Assembly (NCBI RefSeq): GCF_000308775.1
Contig: NZ_BAGJ01000171.1
Coordinates: 1 to 64,000 of the forward strand
Direction of reading: 5' to 3'
Length of the DNA stretch: 64,000 nt
From: Nocardia testacea NBRC 100365
GTDB lineage: Bacteria; Actinomycetota; Actinomycetes; Mycobacteriales; Mycobacteriaceae
Shown here: piece after piece, positions 44,200 through 53,306 of the stretch
How the letters are laid out: every line of letters begins with the position of its first letter
Position numbering within the stretch: position 1 is the stretch's first letter
Made by a program: the position numbers and the translations under genes
The notes under the pieces: generated by a model
Database searches by the model: none
Told to the model about the DNA's origin: nothing
The model's input: the letters and a program-made list of their open reading frames with translations, nothing else

Positions 44200-44966
44200 T
44201 GGGTGTGATCGCCGCGGAACGCATCAAACTCACCTCGACCCGCTCGCCGTGGTGGTGCTCGCTGATCGTGGTGGCCCTCGCGGTCGGTTTCGCCGCGCTG
44301 TTCGGGCTGATCGGGCGGATCGCCGCCGACGACCCGCAGGCCTCGGGCGCCCCCGCGCTGACCGTGGACACCGCCTTCCTCGGAATCAGCGGGTTCGGGG
44401 TGATGGTGCTGGCCATCATGGCCACACTCACCGTGACCAGCGAATATCGGTTCGGGATCATCCGGACGACCTTCCAGGCCGTGCCCAATCGCATCCTGGT
44501 GATCGGTACCAAGGCGGGCCTGGTCGGGCTCTACGCGGCCGTGCTGACCACGGTGCTCGCCTTCGCCGCGTACGCGGTGGCCAAGGCGGTCGCCGGGGAC
44601 GCAGGGTCCACGCTGATTCTCGAGGGCAACTGGCGTGCCCTGTACTCGATACCGGTGCTGGCCTTCCTCAACGTGGTGCTGGCCATCGCCATCGGGGTGC
44701 TGGTCCGGCAGTCGGCGGCGGCGATCTCGTTGATCGTGCTCTGGCAGCTGATCATCGAACCGCTGGTCGGGGCACTGGGTAAAGTAGGACGTGAGATCAG
44801 CGCGTTCCTGCCGTTCCAGAATGCGAGCCGCTTCGCGCTGATGGACGAGTCGATGGCGTCGGGCAACTGGCACTGGGGCGTATGGGGCAGCCTCGTCTAC
44901 TTCATCGCCTTCGTCGCACTCGTCACCGGTGTCGCTCTGGTGGTGGTCAACCAGCGCGACGCCTGA
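44199..44966 (+). CDS. ABC-2 type permease
   Basis: 255 aa with six membrane helices, for example LIVVALAVGFAALFGLIG, FGVMVLAIMATLTVTSEY and ISLIVLWQLIIEPLVGALG. The YRFGIIRTTFQAVPNR loop is characteristic of ABC-2 permeases in actinobacteria. It forms an exporter with the overlapping ATPase, for an unknown drug, lipid or peptide. Confidence 0.92.
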   Translation: MGVIAAERIKLTSTRSPWWCSLIVVALAVGFAALFGLIGRIAADDPQASGAPALTVDTAFLGISGFGVMVLAIMATLTVTSEYRFGIIRTTFQAVPNRILVIGTKAGLVGLYAAVLTTVLAFAAYAVAKAVAGDAGSTLILEGNWRALYSIPVLAFLNVVLAIAIGVLVRQSAAAISLIVLWQLIIEPLVGALGKVGREISAFLPFQNASRFALMDESMASGNWHWGVWGSLVYFIAFVALVTGVALVVVNQRDA

Positions 44967-45082
44967 CCGAACCGCCCGAGCCGCTTCCCTCGCCGCTCGG
45001 GTAGTGGGTAGCGCGGCCTTGTCGGGAGGATCGCGCGCCCCGCACGCCGGCGGCCACTGCCCGGTCGTCGGAGTGCACTTAT

Positions 45083-45115
45083 CACCGGCCCGGTGCGTTA
45101 CGCACCGGGCCGGTG
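45083..45115 (+). terminator. 15-bp perfect hairpin
   Basis: CACCGGCCCGGTGCG (45083-45097) and its exact complement (45101-45115) with a 3-nt loop lie 117 bp after the permease stop. There is no U-tract, as in many actinobacterial terminators. Confidence 0.75.
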
Positions 45116-45310
45116 GTCGTGATCACACAATGTGGTTGTTCACCCTGGTCGCCGGCACGCTCCGGCGGACTCTTCACGAGTTGCCAAATATCTGTAACCA
45201 AGCGTTCACCGGCTACCCGCCGGTCGTCGCTACGATCGGGGTCAGGCACCGAACGTTTTCCATCGGCGGACCCAACGGCGTGCCGCACTCCTCCGATAGA
45301 GAGGCGACAG

Positions 45311-46294
45311 GTGACGATTCTCAGCGTTCCCCTCACGTCCGATTCCCTGAGATACCCTCGGGGCGTGAACGAAAAGCCCTCCGGCCGTGCCGTACCGGAG
45401 CCGGAGGTCGACAGCGCCCCCGCGCCGGGCGCCGATCACGCGACCCCCGATGAACTGACTGTGGGGGCCACCCCCGAGAACGGCGCGGCCGTCGGCGCGG
45501 CGCGCCGGGTCCATCCGCTGTCGGCCCTGATGAACGCGGCCAACCAGCGACCGGATGTCATCGAGGTCCTGCGGCGGGCCCGGCAACAACTGCCCGGCGA
45601 CCCCGCCTTCGGGGACCCGCTCTCGGTCACCGGCCCCGGTGGCGCGCGCGCCGTGGCCCGCGCCGCGGACCGGCTGGTGGGCGACAACCCCAGCGCGGCC
45701 CGCGAGATCGGCTTCGGCGCGTTGCAGGTCTGGCAGGCGATGCTGGAGCGCCTCGGCCGGGGTAAGGGCACCGAGGAGATGACGGTGATGTTCACCGATC
45801 TGGTGGCGTTCTCCTCCTGGTCGCTCACCGCGGGTGACGAGGCCACCCTGGAGCTGCTACGCAAGGTGGCCAAGGCCATCGAGCCGCCCATCGCCGAACG
45901 CGGCGGCCAGGTGGTGAAACGGATGGGCGACGGCGTCATGGCGGTGTTCCCCTCCGCCGACCGGGCCGTACAGGCCGCGATCGCCGCGAAACGCAATCTG
46001 GCCGACGTGACCGCGGGCGACTACCGGCCCCGGATGCGGATCGGCCTGCACACCGGCTCACCACGGGAGATAGGCGGCGACTGGCTGGGTGTGGACGTCA
46101 CCATCGCCGCCCGGGTGATGGAGGCCGGCGGCAACGGCAAGATGATGGTCTCCCACACCACGCTGTCCGCGCTGCAACCCGAGACCCTGGCCGAGCTCGG
46201 GCAGATGGCCCGCCCCTACCGCCGTAGCTTCTTCGCCGCGCCGCTGAGCGGGGTACCGGAGGACCTGCGCATCTACCGGATCAGCTCGGCCTGA
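45311..46294 (+). CDS. Class III adenylate/guanylate cyclase
   Basis: 327 aa from GTG at 45311 (AGAGAGG site 6 nt upstream; a GTG at 45365 would remove 18 residues). N-terminal helical part (about 1-155) and one catalytic domain: VMFTDLVAFSSWS (first metal Asp), VVKRMGDGVMAVF (purine-selecting Lys and second metal Asp), then GVDVTIAARVMEAG. In the last motif the usual Asn of VNxAAR is Thr, while the Arg is kept. The Asn helps stabilise the transition state, so activity may be lowered or the enzyme may depend on a partner. It makes cAMP or cGMP; the regulator input is not recognised. Confidence 0.85.
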   Translation: MTILSVPLTSDSLRYPRGVNEKPSGRAVPEPEVDSAPAPGADHATPDELTVGATPENGAAVGAARRVHPLSALMNAANQRPDVIEVLRRARQQLPGDPAFGDPLSVTGPGGARAVARAADRLVGDNPSAAREIGFGALQVWQAMLERLGRGKGTEEMTVMFTDLVAFSSWSLTAGDEATLELLRKVAKAIEPPIAERGGQVVKRMGDGVMAVFPSADRAVQAAIAAKRNLADVTAGDYRPRMRIGLHTGSPREIGGDWLGVDVTIAARVMEAGGNGKMMVSHTTLSALQPETLAELGQMARPYRRSFFAAPLSGVPEDLRIYRISSA

Positions 46295-46521
46295 GCACTC
46301 GGTTTCCCCCGCGGCCACCGACGGGCGCGCCGGTTCGGAGGGCGGTGAATCGAGCGGCGCATCGTGCACCCGGGCGGGGTTGTTGCCCGACCCGGCGCGG
46401 ACGACGCGGGCAATACACGGGGCGGCCGAGCGCGTCTCCGAAAGCAGGACCGACCGGCTGTGCGATTCGGTAGCCGTGGCTCGAACGTTCGAGCGAGTGC
46501 CCGATAGGGCACAGTGACGAT

Positions 46522-47379
46522 GTGGACCGTGGTCTGGATGAGGTGTGGCGAAGTGTGCGCGAGATGCTCGGTACGGCTGCCAGGGACAGCGGCCCCGCGA
46601 TCGCCGCGTTCCCGGAGCGGGCCAGCGGTCACCTCACCGAGGCCGTCCGCAAGTTCGAGAAAGCCTCCGAGGCACCCGTACCGAATCAGACCCTCATATC
46701 CGCCGGCGAGGTCGGCCGCATCGCACGGTCTTCCACCTACGTACCGGGCCGCGATCTGATCGATGAAGTGGACTACGCCGCCCTGCGGAATCCGCAGGCA
46801 TCCCGGTCCTCGGGTTCTTCTCCAGTATTCGAGGAGATCCAGCGGCTGCAAGGATTCAACGGCCGTTTCACGTTCGCCACCCGGGAAGAGATCGACGCGG
46901 TGATCTCCGAGGACAGGCCGAAACTGTTCCGCGGTTTCGAGGCGGACAGCTATATGGAAGCCTTCCTCGCCGGCTCGCTGCGATCCGGCGGCGGCACCAC
47001 CGGAAACGGCTTCTATGTCACCTCGCTGGAAAAAGTCGCGCTGTCGTACACACACCCCAACCGCATAACGGTGGAACCCAGCCGTCTGATGCGGATGGCT
47101 CTGCATCCCGAGGCCAGAGTAGTCAAGTATCGCGACATCAAATCCGAACTCACCAGCACCCTCGAGCAGGTCGAGCGGGAAACACGGGCCGTGGGTGAGA
47201 TAGCGAACCCCACGGACGAGGACAGGGCTCGCTACTTCGCGCTGCTGGACAAACGGCTGACATTCGGTGATATCGGCCAATACGGTGCCCTGCGCGGCTA
47301 TGACGCGATCGAGTCCGATGTCATGTCGAACGGCGAGTGGAACATACTCAACCCGACTGCCCTCTTGATCCAGCGCTGA
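46522..47379 (+). CDS. ADP-ribosyltransferase-like effector
   Basis: 285 aa from GTG 46522. Short N-terminal amphipathic helix (LDEVWRSVREMLGTAAR), a linker, then an ART-like domain: KLFRGFEADSY (Arg137), GGGTTGNGFYVTSLEKVALS (the STS-like strand), and YGALRGYDAIESD followed by NILNPTALLIQ. In ARTs the Arg, Ser-Thr-Ser and Glu positions bind NAD and catalyse transfer. Arg is clear, STS is partly replaced (GFYVTS), and the catalytic Glu would be in the C-terminal loop. No signal peptide. A single gene between a cyclase and a LysR gene, with no immunity gene visible. Confidence 0.7.
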   Translation: MDRGLDEVWRSVREMLGTAARDSGPAIAAFPERASGHLTEAVRKFEKASEAPVPNQTLISAGEVGRIARSSTYVPGRDLIDEVDYAALRNPQASRSSGSSPVFEEIQRLQGFNGRFTFATREEIDAVISEDRPKLFRGFEADSYMEAFLAGSLRSGGGTTGNGFYVTSLEKVALSYTHPNRITVEPSRLMRMALHPEARVVKYRDIKSELTSTLEQVERETRAVGEIANPTDEDRARYFALLDKRLTFGDIGQYGALRGYDAIESDVMSNGEWNILNPTALLIQR

Positions 47380-47442
47380 GCGCCGCCGGACCTGCTCTCC
47401 AGGGCTGTGAACGGCGTGGAGAACGGGACGTGTGCCCGTCCA

Positions 47443-48450
47443 CTACCCGGATACGAACAGCGGCCGGTCGGCCTCGGGGATCCAGCAGTCGCGCGCGATA
47501 TCGCGGTTGTAGTTGGCGCGGAAGTAGGCGACCAGATCCGCGATACCCGGATGCGGGTCGGTCCGGTCCCACAGAAGCGCGTGCGGATAGGCGGGGGTCG
47601 GGTCGACGATCGGGACCCGGCGGATATGGGGATGCCACGGGGATTCGAAACCTTCGGCGCTGAAGGTCGCAAGGGTGTCCGAATCGGCGATGTGCTCGAT
47701 CACCATCGCGATCGGCGCCGGCCCCCGGCCGGGGCCGACCTCGGGGAACAGTTCGGACCGGCGACTGCTGTCGATCACGACTCCGCTGTAGCGGCTCAAT
47801 TCGCGGTAGTAGTCGGTCCACTCCGATTCCACCGAGGTGCCCGGCACCCACACCGTCACCCCGGCCAGGTCGGCGAGCGAGACCGCCGCGCGTCCGGCGA
47901 GCGGATGATCCTTGCCGACCAGCAGATGCAGCGGATCCAGCAGGAACGGGACGGCCGCGATCCGCGCGGGCAGCGGCCGGGGACCGCCCACCGCGCGGGC
48001 CACGGCCGCGTCCACCCGGCCCGCGACCAGAGCGTCCCGGGAGGTGACGAATGCGTTGGTCAGCACGATCTCGGTATCCCGGTCGGGGTGGCGGCCGAGG
48101 TAGTAGCGCATGGCCCGCATCTCGGTCGCGTGCTCGCCCAGCACCGCCACCCGCAGCGGCCGCGGGCGCCGCACCACCGTGGCCACGGCTTCGTCGGCGA
48201 CAGCGAGCAGTGAGCGCGCGTGCGGCAGGAACCGGGCGGCGGACGCGGTGAGGGCCGCGCCGGTGCGGATCCGGTCGAAGAGGTCCAGGCCGAGCCGGGT
48301 CTCCAGCCGGGCGATCCGTTTGGACACCGCCTGCTGGCTGATCCCGAGCAGCGCCGCGGCCGCACTGAACTGGCCTTCGTCGGCGACGGCGACGAAAGCC
48401 CGCACCGTCGCCAGATCGAGCTCCCCCACCCCACCTTCTGATACATCCAC
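47443..48450 (-). CDS. LysR-family transcriptional regulator
   Basis: 335 aa. Winged HTH: DLATVRAFVAVADEGQFSAA, LLGISQQAVSKRIARLETRL; C-terminal two-subdomain ligand region. It is divergent from the dnaE gene across 138 bp. GTCAT-N12-ATGAC (48501-48522) is a candidate LysR box. The target may be dnaE or its own gene; a ligand cannot be guessed. Confidence 0.88.
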   Translation of the reverse strand: MDVSEGGVGELDLATVRAFVAVADEGQFSAAAALLGISQQAVSKRIARLETRLGLDLFDRIRTGAALTASAARFLPHARSLLAVADEAVATVVRRPRPLRVAVLGEHATEMRAMRYYLGRHPDRDTEIVLTNAFVTSRDALVAGRVDAAVARAVGGPRPLPARIAAVPFLLDPLHLLVGKDHPLAGRAAVSLADLAGVTVWVPGTSVESEWTDYYRELSRYSGVVIDSSRRSELFPEVGPGRGPAPIAMVIEHIADSDTLATFSAEGFESPWHPHIRRVPIVDPTPAYPHALLWDRTDPHPGIADLVAYFRANYNRDIARDCWIPEADRPLFVSG

Positions 48451-48500
48451 TGGTTGTCCCCGCTGTCGTGTCGATTGTTCGACTCAGCACCTTTGAGCTG

Positions 48501-48522
48501 GTCATATGTAGCCGAAAATGAC
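48501..48522. promoter_or_regulatory. Candidate LysR-type box
   Basis: GTCAT (48501-48505) and ATGAC (48518-48522) form an inverted repeat with 12 nt between, in the divergent promoter of lysR and dnaE. This is weak without other sites for comparison. Confidence 0.35.
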
Positions 48523-48588
48523 CTTATCGGCTCGCCGTTCCGACAACCGAATCGGCCGCGCGCCGATTCGACGGCACGGGGTTCAACA

Positions 48589-51500
48589 ATGACGGGCGCG
48601 TCTTTCGTACATCTGCACAACCACACCGAGTACTCGATGCTCGACGGTATGGCCAAGGTGGCTCCGCTGTTCGCGGAAGCCGAGCGGCTGGGTATGCCGG
48701 CGGTCGGGATGACCGATCACGGCAATATGTACGGGGCGGCGGAGTTCTTCCGGCAGTCCCGGGATTCGCCGGTGAAACCGATCATCGGGATCGAGGCGTA
48801 CATCGCGCCGGAATCCAGGTTCTCCGGCAAACGGGTCTTCTGGGGCGAACCCGGGCAGAAATCCGATGACGTCTCGGGGTCGGGCGCGTATCTGCACATG
48901 ACGCTGTTCGCCGCGAACGCGGTGGGTCTGCGCAACCTGTTCCGGTTGTCCTCGCGCGCGTCGTTCGAAGGTCAGCTGGGGAAATGGCCGCGGATGGACG
49001 CCGAACTCGTCGCCGAACACGCCGAGGGGGTGCTCGCGACCACGGGCTGTCCGTCCGGCGAGGTCCAGACCCGCCTGCGGCTGGGGCAGTTCGACGCCGC
49101 CTACACGGCCGCGGGCCGCTGGCGCGATATCTTCGGCCCGGACAACTTCTTCCTCGAAGTGATGGACCACGGACTCACGATCGAACGCCGCGTCCGCGAC
49201 GATCTGCTCGCCGTCGGCCGCAAGGTCGGTCTCACCGCACTGGCCACCAACGACTGTCACTATGTGCTCCGGCAGCAGGCGGCGGCGCACGAGGCGATGC
49301 TGTGTGTGCAGACGGGCAGGACCCTCTCGGACCCGGCGCGGTTCCGGTTCGACGGTGACACTTTCTACCTCAGGTCCGCGGCGGAGATGCGCGCCCTGTG
49401 GGACGAGGAAGTGCCGGGCGCCTGCGATACCACTCTCGCGGTGGCCGAACGCGTCGAACCGTACGACGAGGTGTGGGAATTCCGCGACCGGATGCCGGTG
49501 TTCCCGGTGCCGGAAGGTCATACCGAGGACAGCTGGCTGCGCCGCGAGGTGGACGCGGGTCTGCGCTGGCGTTTCCCGGCCGGTGTACCCGGCGGCTACC
49601 GCGACCGCGCGCAGTTCGAGCTGGACATCATCCGCGACAAGGGCTTCCCCGCCTACTTCCTGGTGGTCGGTGATCTGGTGGCGCACGCCCGGCGGGTCGG
49701 TATCCGGGTCGGTCCCGGGCGGGGTTCGGCGGCGGGGTCGCTGGTGGCCTACGCGCTGGCCATCACCAATATCGACCCCATCGAGCACGGACTGCTGTTC
49801 GAACGGTTCCTCAACCCCGAACGCCCGTCGGCGCCCGATATCGATATCGATTTCGACGACCGCCGCCGCGGCGAGATGATCCGCTACGCCACCGAGCGCT
49901 GGGGCGCGGACAAGGTCGCCCAGGTGATCACCTTCGGCACCATCAAGACCAAGGCGGCCATCAAGGATGCCGCTCGCGTCCAGTTCGGCCAGCCCGGATT
50001 CGCGCTCGCCGACCGGCTCACCAAGGCACTGCCGCCCGCCGTGGCGGCCAAGGACATCCCGGTGGCCGGAATCACCGATCCCGGCCACGAACGCTATGGC
50101 GAGGCCGCCGAGGTCCGGGCGCTCATCGAGGCCGAACCGGATATGCGCCGCATCTACGACACCGCGGTCGGGCTCGAGGGGATGGTCCGCGGGGCCGGGG
50201 TGCACGCCTGCGCGGTGATCCTGTCCAGCGAACCGCTGCTGGATATCGTGCCACTGTGGAAGCGCCCGCAGGACGGGGCGATCATCACCGGCTGGGACTA
50301 CCCGTCGTGTGAGGCCGTCGGCCTGCTCAAAATGGATTTCCTGGGTCTGCGCACCCTTACCGTGATCGGTGACTGCCTGGACAATATCCGCGGTAATCGC
50401 GGTATCGAGATCGACCTGGACACCCTCGCCCTCGACGACGGACCCACCTACGCCATGCTGGCCCGCGGCGACAATCTCGGAGTGTTCCAGATGGACTCGG
50501 CCGGGATGCGGGAGCTGCTGCTGCGGATGGCTCCCACCGAGTTCAACGATCTGGTGGCCTCCAACGCGCTCTACCGGCCGGGCCCGATGGGAGTGGGGGC
50601 GCACTGGTCCTACGCCGACCGCAAGAACGAGCGGGAAGCGGTGACGCCGATCCATCCCGAGCTCGACGAACCGCTGCGCGCGATCCTCGCCGAGACCTAC
50701 GCGCTGATCGTCTACCAGGAGCAGATCATGCAGATCGCGCAGCAGGTCGCCGGATACTCCCTGGGCCAGGCCGACCTGCTGCGCCGGGCGATGGGTAAGA
50801 AGAAACCGGAAGTACTCGCCATGGAGTTCGAGAACTTCCGGGACGGTATGCGCGGCAACGGCTACAGCGACGCGGCGGTGACCGCGCTGTGGGAGGCGGT
50901 GCTGCCGTTCGCCGGCTACGCGTACAACAAATCGCACGCCGCCGGCTACAGCCTGGTGATGTACTGGACCGCCTATCTCAAGGCCAACTACCCGGCGGAG
51001 TTCATGGCCGCCCTGCTCACCTCCGTCGGGGACGACAAGGACAAATCGGCGATCTATCTGGCCGACTGCCGCAAACGCGGAATCCGGGTGCTACCACCGG
51101 ATGTGAACCAGTCGGCGGCCACTTTCACCAGCGTCGGGCCCGATATCCGTTTCGGCCTGGGCGCGGTCCGAAATGTCGGCGAACCGGTGGTGCGGGCGGT
51201 GATCCGCGCGCGCGAATCGGCCGGCGCGTTCACCTGTTTCTCCGACTATCTGGCAAAGGCCGACGGTGTGGCCTGCACGAAGAAGGTGGTGGAATCACTG
51301 GTCAAAGCGGGTGCCTTCGAATCCCTCGGCCATCCCCGCAAAGGTCTGTACACGATCCACAGCGAAGCGATCGAGGCGGTGACGGTCACCAAGAAGGCCG
51401 CGGCGCGCGGGCAGTTCGACCTCTTCTCCCGTGATACCGCCGACCCCGGCACGCACGCCTCCGTTTTCGAGGTGCCCGTCCCCGATGAGGAATGGGAGAC

Positions 51501-52128
51501 CCGCGAGCGGTTGAGCTACGAACGGGAGATGCTCGGGCTCTATGTCTCCGGACATCCGCTCGACGATATCGCCGTCGCGCTCGCCGCCGCCGGTGATACC
51601 CCACTGGCCGCCCTGCACGACGGCCGGATCCCACACGGCCGGCGGGTGCGGCTGGCCGGCATCATCGCCGCCGTCGACCGGCGCGTCACCCGCAAGGGCG
51701 AGCCCTGGGCGGTCGTACGCCTGGAGGATCTGGAGGCCGGCGCCGAAATACTGTTCTTCCCCGCCGCGCACGCCACCGCCGCCGGATATCTCACCGAGGA
51801 CGCGGTAGTGGTGATCAGCGCGACGGTCAGCATCCGCGACGGGCGCCGCTCCCTGCTGGGCGATCAGGTGACCACACCGGATCTCGCCGCCGGTACCGCC
51901 GGACGGCCGCTCACCCTCACCCTCCCCGTGACGGCCTGCACCCCGCACACGGTCCGCGCCCTGCGCGAGACCCTGCAGCGGCATCCCGGTCCCACCGACC
52001 TGCGCATCGACCTGATCGGCGCCCGCGGTCCCCGGCTGCTCGCCCTGGACCCCCGCTTCCGGATCACCACCTCGCCCGCGCTGATGGGTGAGCTGAAAGC
52101 GCTGTTCGGACCGGCCTGCCTGCGGTGA
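48589..52128 (+). CDS. dnaE: DNA polymerase III alpha subunit (DnaE1-like)
   Basis: 1179 aa, the length of mycobacterial DnaE1 (about 1180). PHP domain at the N-terminus (FVHLHNHTEYSMLDG), palm with PDIDIDFDD (catalytic Asp pair near residue 417), fingers (NALYRPGPMG, LIVYQEQIM, YNKSHAAGY), then OB-fold and C-terminal region (VRLAGIIAAVDRRVTRKGEP). The sequence matches the DnaE1 replicase class, not the shorter DnaE2 or ImuA type. It sits between a LysR gene and ribD-like genes instead of the usual dnaE1 neighbours, and several normally conserved segments differ (for example VASNALYRPGP for the usual VAVIALYRPGP). It may therefore be a second DnaE1 paralog. Confidence 0.9.
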   Translation: MTGASFVHLHNHTEYSMLDGMAKVAPLFAEAERLGMPAVGMTDHGNMYGAAEFFRQSRDSPVKPIIGIEAYIAPESRFSGKRVFWGEPGQKSDDVSGSGAYLHMTLFAANAVGLRNLFRLSSRASFEGQLGKWPRMDAELVAEHAEGVLATTGCPSGEVQTRLRLGQFDAAYTAAGRWRDIFGPDNFFLEVMDHGLTIERRVRDDLLAVGRKVGLTALATNDCHYVLRQQAAAHEAMLCVQTGRTLSDPARFRFDGDTFYLRSAAEMRALWDEEVPGACDTTLAVAERVEPYDEVWEFRDRMPVFPVPEGHTEDSWLRREVDAGLRWRFPAGVPGGYRDRAQFELDIIRDKGFPAYFLVVGDLVAHARRVGIRVGPGRGSAAGSLVAYALAITNIDPIEHGLLFERFLNPERPSAPDIDIDFDDRRRGEMIRYATERWGADKVAQVITFGTIKTKAAIKDAARVQFGQPGFALADRLTKALPPAVAAKDIPVAGITDPGHERYGEAAEVRALIEAEPDMRRIYDTAVGLEGMVRGAGVHACAVILSSEPLLDIVPLWKRPQDGAIITGWDYPSCEAVGLLKMDFLGLRTLTVIGDCLDNIRGNRGIEIDLDTLALDDGPTYAMLARGDNLGVFQMDSAGMRELLLRMAPTEFNDLVASNALYRPGPMGVGAHWSYADRKNEREAVTPIHPELDEPLRAILAETYALIVYQEQIMQIAQQVAGYSLGQADLLRRAMGKKKPEVLAMEFENFRDGMRGNGYSDAAVTALWEAVLPFAGYAYNKSHAAGYSLVMYWTAYLKANYPAEFMAALLTSVGDDKDKSAIYLADCRKRGIRVLPPDVNQSAATFTSVGPDIRFGLGAVRNVGEPVVRAVIRARESAGAFTCFSDYLAKADGVACTKKVVESLVKAGAFESLGHPRKGLYTIHSEAIEAVTVTKKAAARGQFDLFSRDTADPGTHASVFEVPVPDEEWETRERLSYEREMLGLYVSGHPLDDIAVALAAAGDTPLAALHDGRIPHGRRVRLAGIIAAVDRRVTRKGEPWAVVRLEDLEAGAEILFFPAAHATAAGYLTEDAVVVISATVSIRDGRRSLLGDQVTTPDLAAGTAGRPLTLTLPVTACTPHTVRALRETLQRHPGPTDLRIDLIGARGPRLLALDPRFRITTSPALMGELKALFGPACLR

Positions 52129-52136
52129 CGAGACGA

Positions 52137-52592
52137 TCAGGACAGATCGAGGTGGCGGTTGACCGCCATGGCGGCATCGGCCAGTTCCCGGAGTTCGAGC
52201 ACCCGCACCCCATGCTCGCGCAATCTCTCCACTCCCACACAGTTCTCGACGAATGTGGAGGGTTCCCGCCACGCGATCACCACCACCGGGATACCGGCCG
52301 CGAGCACGCGATCGGTACAGGGCAGCCGCGTTTTGGTCGCCCGTTCCGAACAGGGCTCCAGGGTGCTGTAGAGAGTGGCCTGCCGCAGCCGCGGATCGTG
52401 CGGATCCAATTTGTCCAGGGCGGATTCCTCGGCATGCACCTTCGGATCGGTTTCCCGTGAATAGCCGGTGGCTATCTCGGCGCCGTCGGCGACGATCACG
52501 GCGCCCACCGAGAAAGCGCCGGGCGCCTGCGGACTCCGCCGTGACAGATCGATCGCCCGGTTCATCCAGTAGTGGTGGTCGGGTTCGGGCAC
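52137..52592 (-). CDS. RibD-type/CMP-dCMP deaminase-family protein
   Basis: 151 aa zinc-dependent deaminase. MNRAIDLSRRS, FSVGAVIVADG, then HAEESALDKL (zinc His and catalytic Glu) and EPCSERATKTRLPCTDRVLA (zinc Cys pair). It corresponds to the N-terminal domain of bifunctional RibD/G. The neighbouring gene encodes a RibD C-terminal-like reductase, so the two activities are split. Role: deamination of a pyrimidine or pyrimidinedione in riboflavin or nucleotide metabolism. Confidence 0.87.
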   Translation of the reverse strand: MPEPDHHYWMNRAIDLSRRSPQAPGAFSVGAVIVADGAEIATGYSRETDPKVHAEESALDKLDPHDPRLRQATLYSTLEPCSERATKTRLPCTDRVLAAGIPVVVIAWREPSTFVENCVGVERLREHGVRVLELRELADAAMAVNRHLDLS

Positions 52593-52600
52593 CGGGCCTC

Positions 52601-53305
52601 CTAGGGTCGATAGCGCAACACTGCCACATCCCCGAGCCGCTCCACCTCGACCAGCCCCATCCGGTGGGTGGAACCGCCGGGAAACCGCGCGGGATGCAGA
52701 AAACGCGGGGCGGCGGGATCGCCTACGAGCGCGGGCCCGACCGCGAGCAGCAGTTCGTCGGCCAATCCGCCGGCCAGGAACGCGGTGTGGATCCGGCCGC
52801 CGCCCTCCACCATCAAGCGCTCGATGCCCCGGGCACCGAGATCGTCGAGCAACGGCCCGAATTCGAGCTCCGGGCCCAGTGCCACGATCTCGGCCGGGGC
52901 GGTCAACCGGTCGCGCAGCCGCCGGGCGCCGGCGTCGGTGGTGTAGACGAGCGGGGGCTGCCCGGCGGTACCGAACCGCCAGAAACGCGCATCCGGATCC
53001 AGTTCACCGCGCGCGGTCACCGTCACCTTGCGGGGGTACTCCGGCCGGCCCGCGGCGACCCGCCGCGCGCGCCGCGATTCGTCGCGCACCAGCAACCGGG
53101 GATTATCGCGCCGCAGCGTCTCGGCGCCGACGAGAATCGCGTCCGACCAGGCGCGGATACCGTCCACTCGATCGAAATCGGCATCGTTGGACAGCAGCAG
53201 GCGTTCGGGCTCCGTATCGTCGATATAGCCGTCTACACTCATCGCGACCGACAGCAGCACATACGGCCGGGCCGGCCGCGCGTCTTCCTCCGCGCCGTTT
53301 CCCAA
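52601..53305 (-). CDS. RibD C-terminal/dihydrofolate reductase-like protein
   Basis: 234 aa from a TTG at 53305 (GGAGGG at 5 nt). LLSVAMSVDGYIDDTEPER, SDAILVGAETLRRDNPRLLV, VEGGGRIHTAFLAGGLADEL, VGPALVGDPAAPRF: the pyrimidine reductase domain of RibD. It reduces a ribosylamino-pyrimidine with NADPH. It is next to the deaminase gene (8 bp), matching the RibD pair. The start lies 1 bp after the Nudix stop, so it is co-translated. Confidence 0.87.
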   Translation of the reverse strand: MGNGAEEDARPARPYVLLSVAMSVDGYIDDTEPERLLLSNDADFDRVDGIRAWSDAILVGAETLRRDNPRLLVRDESRRARRVAAGRPEYPRKVTVTARGELDPDARFWRFGTAGQPPLVYTTDAGARRLRDRLTAPAEIVALGPELEFGPLLDDLGARGIERLMVEGGGRIHTAFLAGGLADELLLAVGPALVGDPAAPRFLHPARFPGGSTHRMGLVEVERLGDVAVLRYRP

Positions 53306-53306
53306 C

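Noticed and set aside
48583..50937. Long minus-strand open frame opposite dnaE
   Set aside because: It lies opposite the coding part of DnaE with no ribosome site or recognisable domain.
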